Origin: CAZOGW01 sp964579415
Lineage (GTDB): Bacteria; Actinomycetota; Acidimicrobiia; Spongiisociales; UBA5794
Direction of reading: 5' to 3'
Length of the DNA: 28,949 bases
Assembly: GCA_964579415.1 (NCBI GenBank)
Contig: CAZOGW010000027.1
Location: 1 to 28,949 of the forward strand
The position numbers and the translations under genes are program-made. The number at the start of each line of letters is the position of its first letter. Within the stretch, counting starts at the first letter, position 1. A model generated the notes under the pieces. It ran no database searches, was not told where the DNA came from, and saw only the letters and a list, made by a program, of their open reading frames with translations. Positions 26,154 through 28,949 of this stretch are shown here, one piece after another.

Positions 26154-26285
26154 CTATTCGAGCTCGGCGAGTCGCTGCTCGGCCTTCTTGGTGCGTACCG
26201 CCAGGGTCCAGGTGTAGGCGCCGATGGCCACGATCACCGTGCCGTAGCCCCACAGCACCCAGCCGATTCCCTCCAGACTCGTCAC
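26154..26285 (-). CDS. ccmD: Tiny membrane protein CcmD
   Basis: This 43-residue single-pass protein begins with GTG 26285, which overlaps the ccmC stop as GTGA, and ends with TAG 10 bases before ccmE. One hydrophobic helix (GYGTVIVAIGAYTWTLAV) is followed by a positively charged, helical tail (RTKKAEQRLAELE). Size, topology, the tyrosine in the helix, the basic RTKK motif and the position between ccmC and ccmE all fit CcmD, which helps release holo-CcmE from the CcmC complex. Such short genes are easily missed. The sequence of CcmD is poorly conserved, so the call depends on context. Confidence 0.85.
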   Translation of the reverse strand: MTSLEGIGWVLWGYGTVIVAIGAYTWTLAVRTKKAEQRLAELE

Positions 26286-27019
26286 GGCCGTCCTCCCTCA
26301 ATGGTGGGTGCGTCGACAGCATCGCCGGCGACCTCCCCGGCGCCGCTGCGCAACCGGGCGTCGATCTCGGTCTCGACCACGGCGAGCCGGTAGCGGCGCC
26401 GCACCAGGGAGGCGGCGACGAGCCCGTAGGCGAGGAACCCGGCGAAGAACGGCAGCAGAAGGATGCCGTCGATCTGCATCTCGTCGGGACGTATCAGGGT
26501 CGGCGCCTGGTGGAGGTCCCGCCACCACAACACGGAGAAGTGCACCAGCGGGATGATGAGGATGGAGAGGATGCCGAAGATGGCGGTGCGCTTCGCCCTC
26601 ACCTCCGGGTCGTCGAAGGAGCGGCGCAGCGCCAGGTAGCCGAGGTAGGCGAAGAACATCACCGCGGTGAGGGTGAGGCGGGCGCTCCAGGTCCAGTACA
26701 CGCCCCAGGTCGGCTTGGCCCAGATGGCGCCGGCGGCGATGGTGAAGCCGGTGTAGAGGACGCCCACCTCGGCGCCGGCTACGGCGAGATGGTCCCACCG
26801 CAGCTTCCGGGTGATCAGGTAGCCGGCGGCGCCCACCATGGTGAGGGTGTAGCAGACGTAGGCCGTCAAGATGGTGGGCACGTGCACGTAGAACAGGCGG
26901 GCGACGTTGCCCTGCGTCGCCTCCGGTGGTGTCACGAACGCCAGCACGAGGGCAACGGCAAACGCCGCGACGGCGGCGATGTCGAGCCACGAGCGGGATC
27001 TTGACGGCGTACCGGTCAC
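26282..27019 (-). CDS. ccmC: Haem exporter/handling protein CcmC
   Basis: This 245-residue membrane protein with six predicted helices presents haem to CcmE. It has the shortened WWD motif in the KPTWGVYWTWSARLT region and the conserved histidine segments LFYVHVPT and PLVHFSVLWWRDLHQ. Family members are about 240 residues. GTG 27019 follows a GGGGAG site by about six bases; the open frame upstream lies within ccmB and is not CcmC-like. There is an 11-base gap to ccmB, the only substantial break in the operon besides ccmD-ccmE. Confidence 0.96.
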   Translation of the reverse strand: MTGTPSRSRSWLDIAAVAAFAVALVLAFVTPPEATQGNVARLFYVHVPTILTAYVCYTLTMVGAAGYLITRKLRWDHLAVAGAEVGVLYTGFTIAAGAIWAKPTWGVYWTWSARLTLTAVMFFAYLGYLALRRSFDDPEVRAKRTAIFGILSILIIPLVHFSVLWWRDLHQAPTLIRPDEMQIDGILLLPFFAGFLAYGLVAASLVRRRYRLAVVETEIDARLRSGAGEVAGDAVDAPTIEGGRP

Positions 27020-27030
27020 GGTCTCTCCCC

Positions 27031-27708
27031 TTACACGGTTTCCTGGAGTGGACGAGCCGAGATCACCCCCGCCACCGCCAGAACCACATCCACGAGCAGC
27101 AGCAGGAGCATCCAGGCCAGGATACCTTCCGAGCCGCCCAATCCCGCCTCGGTCACCTGGGTGGCGCCGACCAGCAGCGGGACCGCCAGAGGGCCCACCA
27201 GGAACGGCACCAGGTAGGCGCCGCCGGCGCCGGCGGTGATGGACCCGGCAATCGTTCCCAGCAGCCCCAGGCCGATCCCGACGAGCACCATCGCCAGTGC
27301 CACCAGCGGCCACGACTCCGCCCGCAGGTCGTAGAGGAACAAGGCGACGAAGCCCACCACCACCTCGAAGCCGACGATGAGCAGGGTGCTGGCGGCGGCC
27401 TTGCCGGCGAAGGCGGCAGCGGGGTCGACGCCGAGGCGGAGCGCCAGTGCCCGGGTGGCCGTATCGTCGGCGGCGGTGGAGCGCACCACCACCAGCGAGC
27501 CGAACAACAGGACCACCACCCAGTAGAGCCCGGGGCCCACCCGGTGCAGGGTGGGCGTGTCGATCCCGATGGCGAGGGGGACGAGCAGGAGGGCGATGGC
27601 CCCGAACGGCAGCGTCACCCACAACACCTCGCCGCGGCGGCGCTCCCGCAGCAGGTCGCGGGTGGCCACGGCGCGGGCCTGGCGCAGCAGCGTGGGCCGG
27701 GCGGTCAT
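27031..27708 (-). CDS. ccmB: Cytochrome c maturation ABC transporter permease CcmB
   Basis: This 225-residue membrane subunit is the partner of the CcmA ATPase; together they drive release of haem-loaded CcmE. Six hydrophobic helices are visible. The N-terminus has RDLLRERRRGEVL, and the family motif region VVRSTAADDTATRALALRLGVDP follows. The ATG overlaps the ccmA stop (ATGA). The C-terminus is rich in leucine and valine and ends SARPLQETV. Confidence 0.93.
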   Translation of the reverse strand: MTARPTLLRQARAVATRDLLRERRRGEVLWVTLPFGAIALLLVPLAIGIDTPTLHRVGPGLYWVVVLLFGSLVVVRSTAADDTATRALALRLGVDPAAAFAGKAAASTLLIVGFEVVVGFVALFLYDLRAESWPLVALAMVLVGIGLGLLGTIAGSITAGAGGAYLVPFLVGPLAVPLLVGATQVTEAGLGGSEGILAWMLLLLLVDVVLAVAGVISARPLQETV

Positions 27709-28346
27709 TGCAGCCCTCCCCCGGCCACCTCGACGGTGCGGTCCACGATCTTGGCGACCCGCTCACGGTCATGGGACGCCAGCACGGCGGCTCCACCCCG
27801 GCCGGTCACGGTGCGGACCAGATGTTCCACCAGGTCGGAGGCGGCGGCGTCCAGCGCCGAATGGGGCTCGTCGAGGAGGAGAAGGTCGGGCTCCAACATC
27901 AGCTCACGGGCGATCTCGGCGCGGCGCTGCATGCCGTGCGAGCACACCGCGGCGCGGCGACCCGACGCCCCGGCGAGCCCGACGGTGGCAAGAACGTCGC
28001 CGACCCGCCCCGGGGTGACGCCGGAGACGGCCGCAGCGAAACCGAGGTTCTCGGCGAGAGTCAGCTCCGGATAGAGCGCCGGGGTGTGACCGATGGTCCC
28101 GATGCGGTGGCGGATGTCGATGCGGTCGTCGGTGGCGATGTCGATACCCAGGACCGTCGCCCGACCCGCGTCGGGGGCGAGCTGCGCGGCCATGAGCCTG
28201 AGCAGCGTCGTCTTGCCGGCGCCATTGGCGCCGAAGACACCCACGGCCTCACCGGGCCGAATCACCAGGTCGACTCCCCGCAGGATCGTGGCCACGCCGA
28301 TCCGAACCGACACGCCGACCAGCTCCACGTGCTTTGCCTGGGACAT
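27705..28346 (-). CDS. ccmA: Cytochrome c maturation ATP-binding protein CcmA
   Basis: This 213-residue ABC ATPase has Walker A GANGAGKTT (39-47), Walker B LLLLDEP, the D-loop SALD and a switch histidine in ASHD. The signature motif is a degenerate CSHGMQ in place of LSGGQ. It energises the CcmB/CcmC/CcmE haem step. It is the first gene of the ccm operon. No Shine-Dalgarno lies directly before ATG 28346; instead a TAGACT box ends six bases upstream, suggesting a leaderless message. The array of eight heptamers begins 20 bases before the start codon. Confidence 0.95.
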   Translation of the reverse strand: MSQAKHVELVGVSVRIGVATILRGVDLVIRPGEAVGVFGANGAGKTTLLRLMAAQLAPDAGRATVLGIDIATDDRIDIRHRIGTIGHTPALYPELTLAENLGFAAAVSGVTPGRVGDVLATVGLAGASGRRAAVCSHGMQRRAEIARELMLEPDLLLLDEPHSALDAAASDLVEHLVRTVTGRGGAAVLASHDRERVAKIVDRTVEVAGGGLQ

Positions 28347-28352
28347 GAACCA

Positions 28353-28358
28353 AGTCTA
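28353..28358 (-). promoter_or_regulatory. Probable -10 box of the ccm operon
   Basis: TAGACT on the minus strand ends six bases before the ccmA ATG, which fits a leaderless transcript. The -35 position (about 28376-28381) falls inside the heptamer array and has no recognisable -35 hexamer. The same hexamer appears before the LEA-like gene. Confidence 0.45.
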
Positions 28359-28365
28359 GGCGCTC

Positions 28366-28421
28366 GTAGTACGTAGTACGTAGTACGTAGTACGTAGTAC
28401 GTAGTACGTAGTACGTAGTAC
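28366..28421 (-). repeat. GTACTAV heptamer array, locus 4: eight perfect GTACTAC copies
   Basis: Eight identical heptamers (GTAGTAC on the plus strand, GTACTAC on the minus strand) sit without interruption between the divergent ccmA and trxA genes. The array is 8 bases upstream of the probable ccm -10 box and 87 bases from the trxA start. It is the longest and only fully uniform array in the window. Perfect copies suggest recent expansion and a mutable length. Confidence 0.95.
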
Positions 28422-28508
28422 GTGCCCCCACGGGAATCCACTCAGCAACACCAGGGTTGTACCCTCCGGACCAAAGCTGTGCGCCCGAGTGCGCGTCTGG
28501 AGAATGTG

Positions 28509-28868
28509 GTGGCAACGATCGCGCTGACAAAGGACAACTTCGAGCAGACCATCGTCGACAACGACATGGTGCTCGTCGACTTCTGGGCCGCCTGGTGCGG
28601 GCCGTGCCGGGCCTTCGCCCCGGTCTTCGAGAAGGCGTCCGAGCAGTATCCCGATGCCGTCTTCGCCAAGGTCGACACCGACGCCGAGCAGGACCTGGCC
28701 ACGCAGTTCGGCATCCGCTCCATCCCCACCCTGATGATCTTCCGGGACCAGATCCGCATCTACTCCCAGCCCGGCGCCCTTCCCGCGGCGGCCCTCACCG
28801 ACCTCATCGAGCAGGCCAACGCCGTAGACATGGAAGCCGTCCGCGCCGAAGTGGCCGCGAAAAGCTGA
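28509..28868 (+). CDS. trxA: Thioredoxin
   Basis: This 119-residue classical thioredoxin has WCGPC (C30, C33), the IPTLMIF cis-proline segment and no signal peptide, so it acts in the cytoplasm as a general disulfide reductant. It could also feed electrons across the membrane to CcmG through a DsbD/CcdA-type carrier, which is not in the window. GTG 28509 is preferred because GGAGA (28499-28503) is then five bases away; GTG 28506 is adjacent and in frame. It is divergent from the ccm operon, and a heptamer array follows its stop by five bases. Confidence 0.95.
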   Translation: MATIALTKDNFEQTIVDNDMVLVDFWAAWCGPCRAFAPVFEKASEQYPDAVFAKVDTDAEQDLATQFGIRSIPTLMIFRDQIRIYSQPGALPAAALTDLIEQANAVDMEAVRAEVAAKS

Positions 28869-28873
28869 AACAG

Positions 28874-28908
28874 GTACTAGGTACTAAGTACTAAGTACTA
28901 AGTACTAG
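28874..28908 (+). repeat. GTACTAV heptamer array, locus 5
   Basis: Five heptamers in the order GTACTAG, three GTACTAA, GTACTAG, beginning five bases after the trxA stop and reading in the trxA direction. The leading GTACTAG breaks the A-G-C unit order seen at the other loci. The remaining 41 bases of the window show no gene. Confidence 0.9.
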
Positions 28909-28949
28909 GACGCTGCTGAGCAATCGGGTTGTGGCCGGGGATCGACAGC

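Noticed and set aside
28366..28421. Heptamer arrays as telomere-type repeats or replication iterons
   Set aside because: Arrays are short, scattered between ordinary genes on both strands and lack replication genes or DnaA boxes nearby.

Overview
The window is high-GC DNA from one chromosome. GTG starts are frequent, and ATGA or GTGA stop/start overlaps are common. Deazaflavin (F420)-type nitroreductase and SCO6745-like proteins point to an actinobacterium, probably a deep-branching lineage such as Acidimicrobiia. That placement is inference from gene content; no rRNA or other marker is present. A run of exactly 100 N at 14085-14184 is a scaffold gap.

Layout. 1-2430: the end of a succinate dehydrogenase/fumarate reductase operon (sdhA, cut by the window edge, then sdhB), followed by hairpins and about 580 bp without a clear gene. 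3021-4406: a solitary gene with visibly less GC-biased codons, encoding a RecB/Cas4-like PD-(D/E)XK nuclease domain. 4514-9653: a stand-alone TrpB-type synthase, a thioredoxin-fold lipoprotein and a large secreted M36 (fungalysin) metallopeptidase. 9704-14038: a heptamer repeat array, a palindromic operator, then paaABCDE and a TetR-family regulator, all overlapping; this is a self-contained phenylacetyl-CoA epoxidase operon. 14049-14763: a 61-bp tandem repeat that runs into the assembly gap, then a small nitroreductase-like gene. 14780-16782 (minus): leuC-leuD. 16895-18075 (plus): an SCO6745-like protein and an overlapping small unknown. 18082-21769 (minus): a glycerophosphodiester phosphodiesterase, an LEA-like repeat protein and aminopeptidase N. 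21877-28346 (minus): a complete System I cytochrome c maturation operon transcribed ccmA-B-C-D-E-F-H-I-G, including a 43-residue CcmD. 28509-28868 (plus): thioredoxin.

How they work together. Haem export and handling (CcmABCDE), haem ligation (CcmF/H/I) and apocytochrome thiol reduction (CcmG) form one unit, with a cytoplasmic thioredoxin divergent from it. SdhAB feeds the same respiratory chain. The paa operon activates phenylacetyl-CoA and is probably repressed by its own TetR protein through the site upstream of paaA.

The most unusual feature is a family of short tandem heptamers, GTACTAV (V = A, G or C), at five separate intergenic places (9704, 14760, 21849, 28366 and 28874). Four begin shortly after a stop codon in the reading direction of that gene. 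One, with eight perfect copies, occupies the -35 region of the probable ccm promoter. They resemble in form, not in sequence, the heptameric short tandem repeats of cyanobacteria.
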